Shown here piece by piece: positions 20,670-29,802 of a stretch of DNA of 64,000 nucleotides. Every line of letters begins with the position of its first letter. Position 1 is the stretch's first letter. The notes beneath the pieces are model-generated. The model had not been told where the DNA came from, ran no database searches, and worked only from the letters and a program-made list of their open reading frames with translations. A program made the translations under genes and the position numbers. Where the stretch lies: the NCBI RefSeq assembly GCF_003012735.1, contig NZ_PXYI01000001.1, positions 248,001 through 312,000 on the forward strand, in the 5' to 3' direction. Source of the stretch: Allosphingosinicella deserti. GTDB lineage: Bacteria > Pseudomonadota > Alphaproteobacteria > Sphingomonadales > Sphingomonadaceae.

Positions 20670-21613
20670 GATGCGGAGACGGGCAGGCATGCGCCGGTGG
20701 ATGCCGACTGCGGCGCGGGCGAGAGCGCCTTGCGCACCGCGAGGGTGTCCGGCGTGCGGATCGACCAGGCGAGGCCCAGATGCTGGAGCAGCAGGATGAA
20801 CGCATAGCCCCAGTCGCTCTGGCCCGGATAAAGGCCGATCCGGGCGGAGCCGGGGAAAGCGTGATGATTGTTGTGCCATGCCTCACCCATCGTCGGGATC
20901 GCCGCCCAGGGAACGTCGTGCGCCTGGACTCCTGCGCCATCGACGATCCAGCTTTGTGGCCCGGTGCGGTGGGCGAGGTGTCCGACGAACCAGTGGCCGG
21001 TCACCGACGCGGTGATCCGCGCGCAGACGCCCCAAATGACCCAGCTCCAGCCGCCTGCGGCGAACAGGAGACAGGCGATCGGCAGTTGCTGCAACATCCA
21101 GGTGCGATCGAGGAAGCGGTAGAATCGATCGCGTCCGATCCGGCCGAGATCGAAACGCGGCGGCTGCGCGAGCTCCAGCCGGCAGTGCATCTGCCACCAG
21201 GCGTCGATCAGCATCGGCCGGCGGTGGGCCAGATAATCATGGCAGTGCGGCTGACGCTGCGCCCAGTCGCGCAGATCGTGGGTCCGGATCATCCAGAAGG
21301 GGCCGCTGATTCCAACCACGGTCCCGACCCACACCAATGTCCGCTCGAGCCAGAGCGGGCATTCGAAGCTGCCGTGGATCAGGCGCCGGTGGAAGCCGAC
21401 GGAGTGGCCGAGCAGCAGGCCGGCCCCTGTGGTCAGCAGGAACAGCAGGAATGCGCCCCAGGTGAGGAGCGGCAGCGCCAGCGCCAAGGTCGCGAGCAAC
21501 ATGGTGCCGTTCCACAGCGAGTGAAGCGGATCCCAGCGCACCGTCCCGGCCGATGCATCGGCATCCTCGGCGACGAGCGAATTCACGGCATGTGGATCGG
21601 CATGATCGTGCAT
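20666..21613 (-). CDS. Membrane fatty acid desaturase (acyl-CoA/acyl-lipid type)
   Basis: Di-iron integral membrane enzyme that introduces a double bond into fatty acyl chains. The 315-residue product shows hydrophobic hairpins and the three histidine boxes: H-S-V-G-F-H-R-R, a second cluster in H-C-H-D-Y with the preceding R-T-H-D-L-R-D-W, and W-H-N-N-H-H-A-F-P near the C-terminus. This arrangement matches delta-9-type desaturases. The ATG is preceded by AGGAGC. The gene diverges from an ArsR-type regulator, and a 16-bp palindrome lies 18 bp before its start, so repression by that regulator is likely. A small membrane protein follows with overlapping stop and start. Confidence 0.9.
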   Translation of the reverse strand: MHDHADPHAVNSLVAEDADASAGTVRWDPLHSLWNGTMLLATLALALPLLTWGAFLLFLLTTGAGLLLGHSVGFHRRLIHGSFECPLWLERTLVWVGTVVGISGPFWMIRTHDLRDWAQRQPHCHDYLAHRRPMLIDAWWQMHCRLELAQPPRFDLGRIGRDRFYRFLDRTWMLQQLPIACLLFAAGGWSWVIWGVCARITASVTGHWFVGHLAHRTGPQSWIVDGAGVQAHDVPWAAIPTMGEAWHNNHHAFPGSARIGLYPGQSDWGYAFILLLQHLGLAWSIRTPDTLAVRKALSPAPQSASTGACLPVSAS

Positions 21614-21630
21614 CGACAGCTCCTAAGGAA

Positions 21631-21646
21631 TTAAGTGATAACTTAA
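21631..21646. promoter_or_regulatory. Palindromic operator 1, desaturase side
   Basis: TTAAGTGATAACTTAA has six perfectly paired outer bases on each side (TTAAGT/ACTTAA). It lies between the divergent desaturase and ArsR-type genes, close to the desaturase start. A related site sits 44 bp away, centre to centre. Confidence 0.7.
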
Positions 21647-21674
21647 CTCCTATCCTTCTCAGCCTTGCAAGTGG

Positions 21675-21690
21675 TTAAGTCAATGCTTAA
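21675..21690. promoter_or_regulatory. Palindromic operator 2, abutting regulator start
   Basis: TTAAGTCAATGCTTAA keeps the outer TTAAG/CTTAA arms and the 16-bp length of operator 1. It ends directly at the first possible ATG of the ArsR-type gene, leaving no room for a Shine-Dalgarno site, which suggests a leaderless message or use of the ATG at 21700. Autorepression is the simplest reading. Confidence 0.65.
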
Positions 21691-22035
21691 ATGCGGCTTA
21701 TGCAGCGCGTATTCGAAGCTCTCTCCTCGACCGTCCGGCGAAAGATCCTCGCCTATCTCGCCCATGCCGATCTGACCGCGGGGGAGATTGCGGCGCGGTT
21801 CGACATCTCCAAGTCGGCGGTGTCGCAGCACCTCTCCATTCTCGAGAATGCCGGCCTGGTCACCAGCGAGAAGAAGGGTCAGTTCGTACATTATCGACTG
21901 GTGCCGGAGAGCGTCGCCAACACGCTCAACTCCTACCTGCAGCAGGTTTGCCCGGTGTCGGGACCGCTCAAGAAGGAAAGTGCCGCGATCGCCGCGACGC
22001 GCGCTGACACGCAGGAACCCGGCGGGGCTCCCTGA
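21691..22035 (+). CDS. ArsR/SdpR-type winged-helix repressor
   Basis: DNA-binding regulator of 114 residues (111 if the ATG at 21700 is used). The start R-V-F-E-A-L-S-S-T-V-R-R-K-I-L and the recognition helix region I-A-A-R-F-D-I-S-K-S-A-V-S-Q-H are typical of the ArsR superfamily, followed by the wing (K-K-G-Q-F-V-H-Y-R-L). No metal-binding Cys pair is visible in the recognition helix, so a non-metal SdpR-like autorepressor is more likely than an arsenic or metal sensor. It is transcribed away from the desaturase, and two matching palindromes fill the shared promoter region. Confidence 0.88.
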   Translation: MRLMQRVFEALSSTVRRKILAYLAHADLTAGEIAARFDISKSAVSQHLSILENAGLVTSEKKGQFVHYRLVPESVANTLNSYLQQVCPVSGPLKKESAAIAATRADTQEPGGAP

Positions 22036-22178
22036 CGCCCCAGGTACCCGTCCGTCGCGATCTTGTTCGCATGGCTCAGCAGGGTGGCTAAACCCCGGCG
22101 ATCCGTCGTAGACGGAGCGTCCCGCGCGTAGCGGGACAATTCGTACGGGGCCGCGTCTGCGGCTTCAGGGAGAGCGCG

Positions 22179-24143
22179 GTGGCCTTGGTGAAGACTTCAA
22201 CGGTGGCCGGACGTGGGCGGCGCAAGCCGGTCGCAGGGGAAGCGCAGACCGCGCCGTCCCCGGCGCAGCAAGCGCCGGTTCCCGCCCCAACGAAGCCGCA
22301 GTCGCGCAACCGTGGGACGAGTGCCGGGCCGGGCGACCGCCGCCGGCTCGCGGCCGAGCGCATCGGTGCGGCGAGCGAGGAATTGGCGAGCGGAATCACC
22401 GAGGCCACGGCGGCTGCCGAGGAATTGCGGCGCGCCATGGCCCAGATCGCAAGCGGCGCCGAAGAGGCTGCCGGCGCCTCCGCCCAGTCGCTTGCCGCGG
22501 TGACTCAGCTCAGCGCCGAATTCGCCGGCGCCCGCAGCGACGCCGAAGAGGCGCAGAGGAATGCCGAGGCGCTGCAGACCGCGGTTGCCGAGAGCTCGGC
22601 GGCGATCCTCGATTCGACGGCCGTTCTCCGCGCCAATGCCGCGCGCCAGCTTGCCTCTGTCACGCTCGCGGAGGCGCTCGAGCGTCAGGCCGGCGAGATC
22701 GGCGAGATCACCGAAACGGTCAGCGAGGTCGCCGACCAGACCAACCTGCTCGCGCTCAATGCCGCGATCGAAGCGGCACGGGCAGGCGAGGATGGACGCG
22801 GCTTTGCCGTGGTTGCCGACGAAGTGCGTGCGCTTGCCGAAAGCTCGGAGCAGAGTGCAATCGAGATCCGCGACGCCTCGGGGGAAATCGCAAGCTCCGT
22901 CCGGGCTGTCGCCGAGCGGATCCGGGCCGCCTCCGCCGCCGCCGAAGCTCAGGCCGGGGCGGGCGCCGCCGCGACCGACTCGCTCTCAATCATCCGCACT
23001 GACATGGCGGAGCTTGCCGCCGGTGCGCAATCGATCCTGATCTCTGCAGTCGAGGCGGAAGGGGCGGCACGCGAAGCGCAGCGCGCCGCCGAACAGGTGG
23101 CGAGCGCCGCCGAGGAGCAGGCCGCCGCAGCCGCCGAGGCGCAGCGTGCGATAGACCAGCAGACCCAGTCGCTCGATCAGAGCCAGACGGCGGCGCACGC
23201 GCTTGCCGCCGTGGCGTCCGTGCTTCAGGCGGGCCAGGGGAGCGGGGCCGAGTCCGAGCAGATTGCTTCGTCCGCGGAGGAATTGTCCGCCACGGTGCAG
23301 GAGCTTTCCGGGGCCGCCACCCAGATCATGGCTGCGGTGGAGCAGATCAGCCGGGGCGCCGAGATCCAGGCGTCGACGACCCTCGAGGCGAACAGCGCGA
23401 TGAGCGAGATCGAGCGTTCCGCGGAAGCGAGCCGCGCGCTTGCCGAGGACGCACAGGCGCGCGCGAGTGCAATGCGCTCTCTGCTTTCCGACAGCCGCGA
23501 GAAGGTCGGCGACCTGATGTCGGGCGTCGCCGCCGGTCTCCGCGAGACCCAGGCCGTGAGCGGTTTGGTGGTGGACCTCGATCAGGCCTGCCGCAGGGTC
23601 GAGAAGATGATCGAGAACGTCACCTTGATCGCGCTCCAGACCAACATGCTGGCCGTGAGTGGATCCGTCGAAGCGGCGCGCGCCGGCGAGGCGGGAGCCG
23701 GTTTCGCCATCGTGTCCGGCGACATCCGCGCGCTTGCCCGCGAATCCGCGGCCAATGCCGCGCGCGCACGCGACATGGTCGAGACGATGCGCGATCAGAT
23801 CGGAATCGTCCGCCGCGATCTCGATCAGACGGGTATGCTCGCCGAGAACGAAGCAGGGCGCAACGTGCAGATTTCGGAACGGTTCGCGGCGATGGCGGAG
23901 CGGGTCGATACCCTCCAGACGCGCAATTCCGCCATCGTCGGGCGGGCGGAAGTGATCCTCGGTGCGGTGCAGGAGGTCGTCAAAGGCACGCAGCAGATTG
24001 CAGCAGTTGCCGAGCAATCATCCGCGGCGGCGGCGCAGGCGTCGGCCGCGGCACGGCAGCAGGCCCATGGCGCCGAGGATCTCGCGGCCGCGATCGAGGA
24101 TATTGCCGCGCTCGCCGACGAGCTCAATCGATCGGCAAGCTGA
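22179..24143 (+). CDS. Soluble methyl-accepting chemotaxis protein with two signalling tips
   Basis: Cytoplasmic chemoreceptor of 654 residues, starting at GTG. There is no signal peptide or membrane segment; the chain is almost entirely Ala/Glu-rich heptad helix. A classical hairpin tip occurs near residues 185-220 ([19 protein letters not shown]). A second, more diverged tip occurs near 483-520 ([18 protein letters not shown]). It also lacks any recognised sensor domain apart from a Pro/Ala-rich N-terminal tail of about 50 residues. It opens the chemosensory operon, two bases before the CheW-like gene. The double tip suggests a fused or duplicated receptor that can contact two CheA/CheW units; this is inference. 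Confidence 0.9.
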   Translation: MALVKTSTVAGRGRRKPVAGEAQTAPSPAQQAPVPAPTKPQSRNRGTSAGPGDRRRLAAERIGAASEELASGITEATAAAEELRRAMAQIASGAEEAAGASAQSLAAVTQLSAEFAGARSDAEEAQRNAEALQTAVAESSAAILDSTAVLRANAARQLASVTLAEALERQAGEIGEITETVSEVADQTNLLALNAAIEAARAGEDGRGFAVVADEVRALAESSEQSAIEIRDASGEIASSVRAVAERIRAASAAAEAQAGAGAAATDSLSIIRTDMAELAAGAQSILISAVEAEGAAREAQRAAEQVASAAEEQAAAAAEAQRAIDQQTQSLDQSQTAAHALAAVASVLQAGQGSGAESEQIASSAEELSATVQELSGAATQIMAAVEQISRGAEIQASTTLEANSAMSEIERSAEASRALAEDAQARASAMRSLLSDSREKVGDLMSGVAAGLRETQAVSGLVVDLDQACRRVEKMIENVTLIALQTNMLAVSGSVEAARAGEAGAGFAIVSGDIRALARESAANAARARDMVETMRDQIGIVRRDLDQTGMLAENEAGRNVQISERFAAMAERVDTLQTRNSAIVGRAEVILGAVQEVVKGTQQIAAVAEQSSAAAAQASAAARQQAHGAEDLAAAIEDIAALADELNRSAS

Positions 24144-24144
24144 G

Positions 24145-25554
24145 GTGGAGGATATCGCCGCAACGCAGGCGTTGACCTTCACCGTGGCGGGCGAGCGTCT
24201 GGCGCTTCCCGCCGCCGATATTGCCGAGGTGATCCGCGCACCGGCGGTGTCTCGGGTACCGCTGGCGCCGCAGAGTCTCGCCGGCGTCGCCAATCTGCGG
24301 GGCGCGGTGATCCCGATCGTCTCGCTTTCCGTCCTGCTGGGACGCGACGCGGCGGCGGAGGGGGAGAAAGTGATCATCCTCGGCGGTTCGGCGCCGGTCG
24401 GACTCTTTGTCGACCAGGTATCCGCGCTGGTGCCGCTGGCCGGGATCCGGGCCGGCGAGGAGGGCGCGCGCCTGCTCGATCTCCAGCCGCTGCTCGATCC
24501 GATTTTCGGCGGCGTGCGTGAAAGCCGATCCGCAACGGCCGGTGCGGGCGCGCCTGCACGTTCGCAGTCGACCGAACAGGCGCTGGAGCATGCCTATGCC
24601 AGCTTCGAGATCGCCGGCCAGGAATTCGCGCTGCCGCTCGACGACGTCCACGAGGTGATGCGTCTTCCGGACGATATCGCCGCCATCCCGCGTACCGACG
24701 CGGCGATGGTCGGGGTGATTCCGCTGCGAAACCGCCTGCTGCCCTTGCTGTCCTTGCCGGTCCTGCTTGGGCTCGCCGGCGAAGGCGCTTCGCGCGAGCG
24801 GCGAATCGTCGTGACGAGGCTCGGCGGAACGCGCGCCGGCCTGATCGTCGACCGACTGCGCGCGATCGCCCGGCTTCCCGAAGCGGATATCGATCCGGTA
24901 CCCCCAGTGCTGACCCGCGGCCGGCACGAAGCGCAGGTGCAGGCGATCGGGCGGCTCGACCAGGGTGCGAGGCTGATCTCGATCCTGTCCACCGATCACC
25001 TCCTGCAGGAGGGACTGGCGGCACAGCTGCACGCGACCGAGGTCGAAGAGGAACGAAGCGTGGATTTGGAAGAGAGCGGCGGCATCGAACAGTTCGTCGT
25101 CTTCACGCTGGCGGACGAGGCCTACGGGCTGCCGATCGAAAGCGTCGTCGAAGTCGTGCGCGTGCCTGAACGGCTGACGAAACTGCCCAAGGCACCCGCC
25201 TTTGTCGAAGGGATCATGAACCTGCGCGGCAAGGTGATCCCGATCATCGACCAGCGCCGCCGGTTCGAGACGGCACGCGCGGCGGCCTCTCGCGGGCGGA
25301 TCGTCATCGTTCGCATCGGCGAGGCCGAAGCCGGCTTCATCGTCGATGCCGTTTCCGAGGTCCTGCGCGTGCCTGCCGAACGGCTCCGCATGGCGCCGGA
25401 GATCGGCGCGGCGCAGGGCCGGGTGATCGACCGGATCGCCAATCTCGATGCGGAAGGCCGAATGGTGCTGCTCGTCGATCCGCAGGAGCTGCTCGACAGG
25501 GCCGAACGGGATCTGCTCGCCGAGATGCGAAAGGCCGACTTGGCACCGTCATGA
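24145..25554 (+). CDS. Triple CheW-domain coupling protein
   Basis: Scaffold protein of 469 residues made of three CheW-like domains, at roughly residues 5-125, 150-285 and 315-455. Each carries the CheW fold signature in which A-E-V-I-R, H-E-V-M-R or V-E-V-V-R is followed by a G-x-x-x-L-R-x-x-x-I-P-I or similar strand. The third is closest to consensus (G-I-M-N-L-R-G-K-V-I-P-I-I-D). The GTG used directly follows the receptor stop; an earlier start inside the receptor gene cannot be excluded. Its stop overlaps the cheB ATG. It would link the soluble receptor to CheA, possibly bridging several receptor tips in one array. Confidence 0.88.
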   Translation: MEDIAATQALTFTVAGERLALPAADIAEVIRAPAVSRVPLAPQSLAGVANLRGAVIPIVSLSVLLGRDAAAEGEKVIILGGSAPVGLFVDQVSALVPLAGIRAGEEGARLLDLQPLLDPIFGGVRESRSATAGAGAPARSQSTEQALEHAYASFEIAGQEFALPLDDVHEVMRLPDDIAAIPRTDAAMVGVIPLRNRLLPLLSLPVLLGLAGEGASRERRIVVTRLGGTRAGLIVDRLRAIARLPEADIDPVPPVLTRGRHEAQVQAIGRLDQGARLISILSTDHLLQEGLAAQLHATEVEEERSVDLEESGGIEQFVVFTLADEAYGLPIESVVEVVRVPERLTKLPKAPAFVEGIMNLRGKVIPIIDQRRRFETARAAASRGRIVIVRIGEAEAGFIVDAVSEVLRVPAERLRMAPEIGAAQGRVIDRIANLDAEGRMVLLVDPQELLDRAERDLLAEMRKADLAPS

Positions 25555-26651
25555 TCCGGCTCCTGATCGTCGACGATTCGCCGCTGATGCGCCGCCTGCT
25601 TGGCGACATCTTCGAGGCAGAAGGAGATTTCGCCGTCGCCTTCGCGCGCGACGGAGCGGAGGCGCTCGACAGGCTGCAGAGCTTCGCGCCAGACGTCGTG
25701 ACGCTCGACATCAACATGCCCCGGATGGACGGTATCACCTGCCTCGATCGGATCATGGTCGAGCGGCCTTGCCCGGTGGTGATGGTCTCGGCGGTCACCG
25801 AAGAAGGTGCCGCGGAGACGATGGAAGCGCTGCAACTCGGCGCCGTCGATTTCATTCCCAAGCCCGAGGGCGCGGTGTCGCTCGAGATCGAAACGCTTGC
25901 GCCGCGCCTGGTCGAGAAGGTTCGCGCCGCCGCTGGCGCTCGGCTGAAGTCCAGCCTGCGGCTTCGCGACCGGGTCCGGGCCAAAGCTGGGCTGCCGCGC
26001 CGGCCGCTGCCCCGCCGCGTTTCGCCCTCGGACTCGAAAATTCCGGCCGCGGCGAAACGCAAGGGGCCGACGGCCGACGGGATCGTTCTGGTGGGGACGT
26101 CGACCGGCGGTCCGCAGGCGCTGGATGCCCTGCTCACCGGACTCCCCGGCGACTTCCCCTGGCCGATCCTCGTTGCCCAGCACATGCCCGCCTCCTTCAC
26201 CGGCGCGCTGGCGCGGCGGTTGGGCGGGATCTGCGCGCTGGCGGTCTCGGAGGTGTTCACGCCGACGCCGGTGAAAGCCGGCAACGTCTACATCGCCCGG
26301 GGCGACGCCGACATGATCCTGAGGCGGCAGGGCAGCATTCTGGTCGCGGCGGCCGCGCCCGCCGACGCCGGCTATCGATGGCATCCGAGCGTTGACCGTC
26401 TGGTGAGGAGTGCGCTCGACATCGTTTCCGCCGACCGGCTGGTCGGTGTGCTGATGACCGGGATGGGCAATGACGGTGCCGCGGCGATGACCGAACTTCG
26501 CCGGCGGGGCGGCCGCACCCTCGCCGAGGCTGAGGAGAGCGCAATCGTGTGGGGCATGCCCGGCGAACTGGTCAAAGCCGGCGGCGCCGACATCGTCGCA
26601 CCCCTCGAGCAGCTCGGCCGACAGCTGATTCAGACGGTCGCATCCTTGTGA
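25551..26651 (+). CDS. cheB: Chemotaxis protein-glutamate methylesterase CheB
   Basis: Removes methyl groups from, or deamidates, receptor glutamates when phosphorylated by CheA. The 366-residue protein has an N-terminal receiver with phospho-site Asp53 (V-T-L-D-I-N-M-P) and Lys in F-I-P-K-P. A linker of about 60 residues precedes a methylesterase domain with the catalytic triad Ser184 (G-T-S-T-G-G-P-Q), His211 (A-Q-H-M-P) and Asp308 (M-G-N-D-G-A). It overlaps the genes on both sides by 4 bp, a sign of coupled translation in the chemosensory operon. Confidence 0.97.
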   Translation: MIRLLIVDDSPLMRRLLGDIFEAEGDFAVAFARDGAEALDRLQSFAPDVVTLDINMPRMDGITCLDRIMVERPCPVVMVSAVTEEGAAETMEALQLGAVDFIPKPEGAVSLEIETLAPRLVEKVRAAAGARLKSSLRLRDRVRAKAGLPRRPLPRRVSPSDSKIPAAAKRKGPTADGIVLVGTSTGGPQALDALLTGLPGDFPWPILVAQHMPASFTGALARRLGGICALAVSEVFTPTPVKAGNVYIARGDADMILRRQGSILVAAAAPADAGYRWHPSVDRLVRSALDIVSADRLVGVLMTGMGNDGAAAMTELRRRGGRTLAEAEESAIVWGMPGELVKAGGADIVAPLEQLGRQLIQTVASL

Positions 26652-27487
26652 GCGCGGACGATAGCGCACCCGTGTTGAGCGCCGAGGAACTCACCAGGCT
26701 CAGCGACTTCGTCTACCAGCGCACCGGCATGCTCTTTGAAGAAAAGAAGCGTTATTATATCGACCGGCGGGTGGCCGAGCGGATCGGCGCCACCGATAGC
26801 CGCGATTTTACCGACTATTTCGCCAAGCTGCGGAGCGATCGGCACGAGGCGCAAGCGCTGATCAACAGCTTCACCGTCAACGAGACCTATTTCTATCGCG
26901 AAGAGCATCAATTGCGCTGTCTCAGCCGGTCGATCCTGCCGGAGGTCGTCAGGGATCACCGCCCCGGCGATCGCATCCGGATCTGGTCGCTTCCCTGCTC
27001 GACCGGAGAGGAGCCTTATTCGATCGCTTTGTGGCTGCTCGAGAATTGGGCGATGGTCGACGTTTACAATATCGAGATCGTCGGCTCTGACATCGATACC
27101 AAGGCGGTCGAGGCGGCGCTCCGCGGCCGCTACGGCGCGCGCGCGCTTTCGAAGCTACCGCCGGATGTGCTCGAAACCTATTTCGAGCCCGAGAAGAAGG
27201 GCAAGCGGGAGATCATCCAGGACCTCAAGGAATCGGTGACCTTCACCGCAACCAACCTCGTCGACCGCCCCTCGGTCGTCGCGCAAGGCCGGTTCGACGT
27301 TATCTTCTGCCGTAACCTGCTCATCTATTTCGATGAGGAAAGCCGCAAGCTTGCGGCCGCGCACCTCCATGAGGCGCTGAACCCGGGTGGCTATCTGTGC
27401 CTCGGCCATACCGAGTCGATGAGCCGCATCTCCAATGCCTTCGAACTCCGGCGCTTCGACGATGCGATCGTCTACAGGCGGAACTGA
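26648..27487 (+). CDS. cheR: Chemotaxis protein methyltransferase CheR
   Basis: S-adenosylmethionine-dependent methylation of receptor glutamates, opposing CheB. The 279-residue protein starts at a GTG that overlaps the cheB stop. It has the N-terminal helical domain with R-R-V-A-E-R-I, then the catalytic domain with N-E-T-Y-F-Y-R, the SAM-binding W-S-L-P-C-S-T-G-E-E-P-Y and D-V-I-F-C-R-N-L-L-I-Y-F. Length and motifs are those of a stand-alone CheR. It overlaps cheA by one base (TGATG). Confidence 0.96.
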   Translation: MSADDSAPVLSAEELTRLSDFVYQRTGMLFEEKKRYYIDRRVAERIGATDSRDFTDYFAKLRSDRHEAQALINSFTVNETYFYREEHQLRCLSRSILPEVVRDHRPGDRIRIWSLPCSTGEEPYSIALWLLENWAMVDVYNIEIVGSDIDTKAVEAALRGRYGARALSKLPPDVLETYFEPEKKGKREIIQDLKESVTFTATNLVDRPSVVAQGRFDVIFCRNLLIYFDEESRKLAAAHLHEALNPGGYLCLGHTESMSRISNAFELRRFDDAIVYRRN

Positions 27488-29445
27488 TGGACGAATTGTT
27501 CGAGCAATTCCTGATCGAAGGGCGCGAGCTGATCGCGCGCGGGACCGAGGATCTGCTTGCCCTCGAAGCCGGGGCGGATGCTGCCGCCCGCATCGACAGC
27601 GCCTTTCGCGCCGTCCATACGTTGAAGGGCTCGGTTGCGATCTTCGATCTCGCGCCGATGGCGGCGATGCTTCACGCAGCCGAGGATCTGCTCGGCGCGG
27701 CCCGCGGGCGAGGCGGAGCGCTCGGTTCCGAAGCAATACGGGCGCTGCTCGCCTGTCTCGATCGCTGCGATCAGTGGGTGGATGCGCTCGAAGGCTCCGG
27801 TGTGCTGCCGCCGGACGCACCCAGGGAGGCGGTCCGGATCGCTAACCAGCTGGCCGCCTGCGATGGCGCCGACGCCGGTGCGTCGATGGCGGGGGAGAGG
27901 GGCGATAGGCCGGCCTGGGTCGACGCGCTTCTCGCCCGCCATGCCGACGCGGTTTCCGCTGCTCCCTCCGAGCTCGTCGTGCTGCGCTACACGCCACGTG
28001 AGGACTGCTTCTTCAGCGGCGATGATCCGCTGGCGCTCGCCGCGGCCATTCCCGGGCTCGTGGCCTTGGCGGTGGGGCCGCGCGAGCCTTGGCCGACGCT
28101 TGCGGACTTCGATCCCTACCGCTGCAACCTCGAGATAGAGGCGATCAGCAGCGCGCCTGCGACCGAGCTCCGGCAGCTGTTCCGCTTTCTTCCGGATCAG
28201 GTGGAGATCGTCGACGTCGCCCGACGTGTAGGCGAAGCAGTGGCCGCCCCCGCGACGGGCGACTCGGTGGACGCCGGGTCGCGCACGATCCGGGTCGACG
28301 CCGCGCAGATCGATCGTTTGCTCGATCTGATCGGCGAGCTGGTCGTGGCCAAGAACAAGTTCGCCCATCTCGCCGCCGAAGCGGAGCGCGGCGCCGAGCC
28401 CGCGGTGCTGGCCGGAGCGATCCGCGCCGCCGGGGCGACGACCGACCGGCTGGTCGCCGGCATGCACGATGCCGTCATGGAGGTGCGGCTGGTGCCGCTC
28501 ACCCGCGTGTTCCGGCGGCTGTCCCGAATGGTCCGCGATATCTCCGCGCGGCTCGGCCGGGATCTCGATCTCGTCGTCACCGGCGAGGAGACGAGGATCG
28601 ACAAGGCCCTCGCCGACTCGCTGTTCGAGCCGCTCCTCCACGTCGTCCGCAACGCAATCGATCATGGCGCGGAGTCCGCGGACGCGCGCCGTGCCGCGGG
28701 CAAGCCGGAGCGGGCAAGGCTGACGATCGCCGCGCGCAACACAGCCGACCAGATCATGATCGAAATTGCCGACGACGGGGCGGGCATCGATGCCGATCGG
28801 GTACGGCGGGTCGCGGTCGAACGCGGCATCGTGGACCTCGCCGCGGCAGACGCGCTCGACGCGGCTGCCGCCATTCAGCTGATCTTCGCGCCCGGCTTTT
28901 CGACCGCGGCGGAAGTCACCGAAATCTCCGGGCGCGGCGTCGGCATGGATGCGGTCAAGGCCGCGGCCGAGCGGTTCGGCGGGCGTGTGTCGGTTGCGAG
29001 CAGGCGCGGCGAGGGCACCGCGGTCACCTTGCGCCTTCCGGCGACGGCCGCACTGACCACGATCCTGATCGTCGGCTGCGGCGGAGATCGGTTCGCAATC
29101 CCCTTCGACGTGGTCGCCGAGACCATTCGCATCCGCCGAGAGCAGGTGAAGCCGGTCGGCGTCGCGCACGCATTCGTGCTGCGGCACCGCACCATCCCTT
29201 TGCTTTCGCTCGCCGACCTGTTGGGACTTCCGGCAGAAGATCAGGCGGTCGATCTCAAGATCCTCGTCGTCGACACCGGCAATGGCCCGATCGGAATCGC
29301 CGTGGAGGAATTCGGCGAGCGCATCGATGTCATGCTGCGGCCGATGACCGGCCTGCTCGCGAACATGCCCGGCGTGTCCGGAACCACATTGCTGGGCGAC
29401 GGCAGCGTGCTGCTGGTTCTCGATTTGGGTGAGGTGATCGGATGA
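27487..29445 (+). CDS. cheA: Chemotaxis histidine kinase CheA
   Basis: Cytoplasmic kinase that phosphorylates CheY and CheB in response to receptor state. The order in 652 residues is HPt domain with phospho-site His44 (V-H-T-L-K-G-S), a CheY/CheB-binding-like segment near 160-250, a dimerisation domain (L-L-D-L-I-G-E-L-V-V-A-K-N), a HATPase domain with H-V-V-R-N-A-I-D-H-G, D-D-G-A-G-I-D and G-R-G-V-G-M-D, and a C-terminal CheW-like regulatory domain. The ATG overlaps the cheR stop. All catalytic boxes look intact. Confidence 0.96.
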   Translation: MDELFEQFLIEGRELIARGTEDLLALEAGADAAARIDSAFRAVHTLKGSVAIFDLAPMAAMLHAAEDLLGAARGRGGALGSEAIRALLACLDRCDQWVDALEGSGVLPPDAPREAVRIANQLAACDGADAGASMAGERGDRPAWVDALLARHADAVSAAPSELVVLRYTPREDCFFSGDDPLALAAAIPGLVALAVGPREPWPTLADFDPYRCNLEIEAISSAPATELRQLFRFLPDQVEIVDVARRVGEAVAAPATGDSVDAGSRTIRVDAAQIDRLLDLIGELVVAKNKFAHLAAEAERGAEPAVLAGAIRAAGATTDRLVAGMHDAVMEVRLVPLTRVFRRLSRMVRDISARLGRDLDLVVTGEETRIDKALADSLFEPLLHVVRNAIDHGAESADARRAAGKPERARLTIAARNTADQIMIEIADDGAGIDADRVRRVAVERGIVDLAAADALDAAAAIQLIFAPGFSTAAEVTEISGRGVGMDAVKAAAERFGGRVSVASRRGEGTAVTLRLPATAALTTILIVGCGGDRFAIPFDVVAETIRIRREQVKPVGVAHAFVLRHRTIPLLSLADLLGLPAEDQAVDLKILVVDTGNGPIGIAVEEFGERIDVMLRPMTGLLANMPGVSGTTLLGDGSVLLVLDLGEVIG

Positions 29446-29699
29446 GCATCACGTTGCGTGACAAAACCATCCACCTCGAGGGGCGGTGCGGCGTCGAGGA
29501 GGCCGAGATTCTGCTCGGCCACTTGTCGACGGCGGACGTGCGAGTCGATCTTGGCGGCTGCGAGCATCTCCATGCCGCTTTGGCACAGCTGTTGATGGCC
29601 GCACCGGTGCCGATCACGGGTGAACCAGGTGGATTCCTGGGCACCTGGTTGCTGCCGTTCCTGTCGGCGCAGCCCAATCCGGATGGGAATACGGGATAA
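29442..29699 (+). CDS. Small STAS-like protein in chemosensory operon
   Basis: An 85-residue protein starting in the cheA stop codon (ATGA). The segment V-R-V-D-L-G-G-C-E-H-L-H-A-A-L-A-Q-L-L resembles the core strand and helix of STAS domains, as in anti-sigma factor antagonists. The usual phosphorylatable Ser/Thr at the start of that helix is replaced (H-A-A). It may be a small partner or regulator of the kinase complex; the assignment rests on fold-like pattern and gene position. Confidence 0.7.
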   Translation: MSITLRDKTIHLEGRCGVEEAEILLGHLSTADVRVDLGGCEHLHAALAQLLMAAPVPITGEPGGFLGTWLLPFLSAQPNPDGNTG

Positions 29700-29802
29700 A
29701 GTCCATTTTTCCATCGCATTGCCCGAGTTATCTGCTTTAGGAAGCGGATTGGTCGGGCGTCTGCCTGATCGAGTTTTCGTTATTCAGGTGCAGAAAGTCT
29801 TC

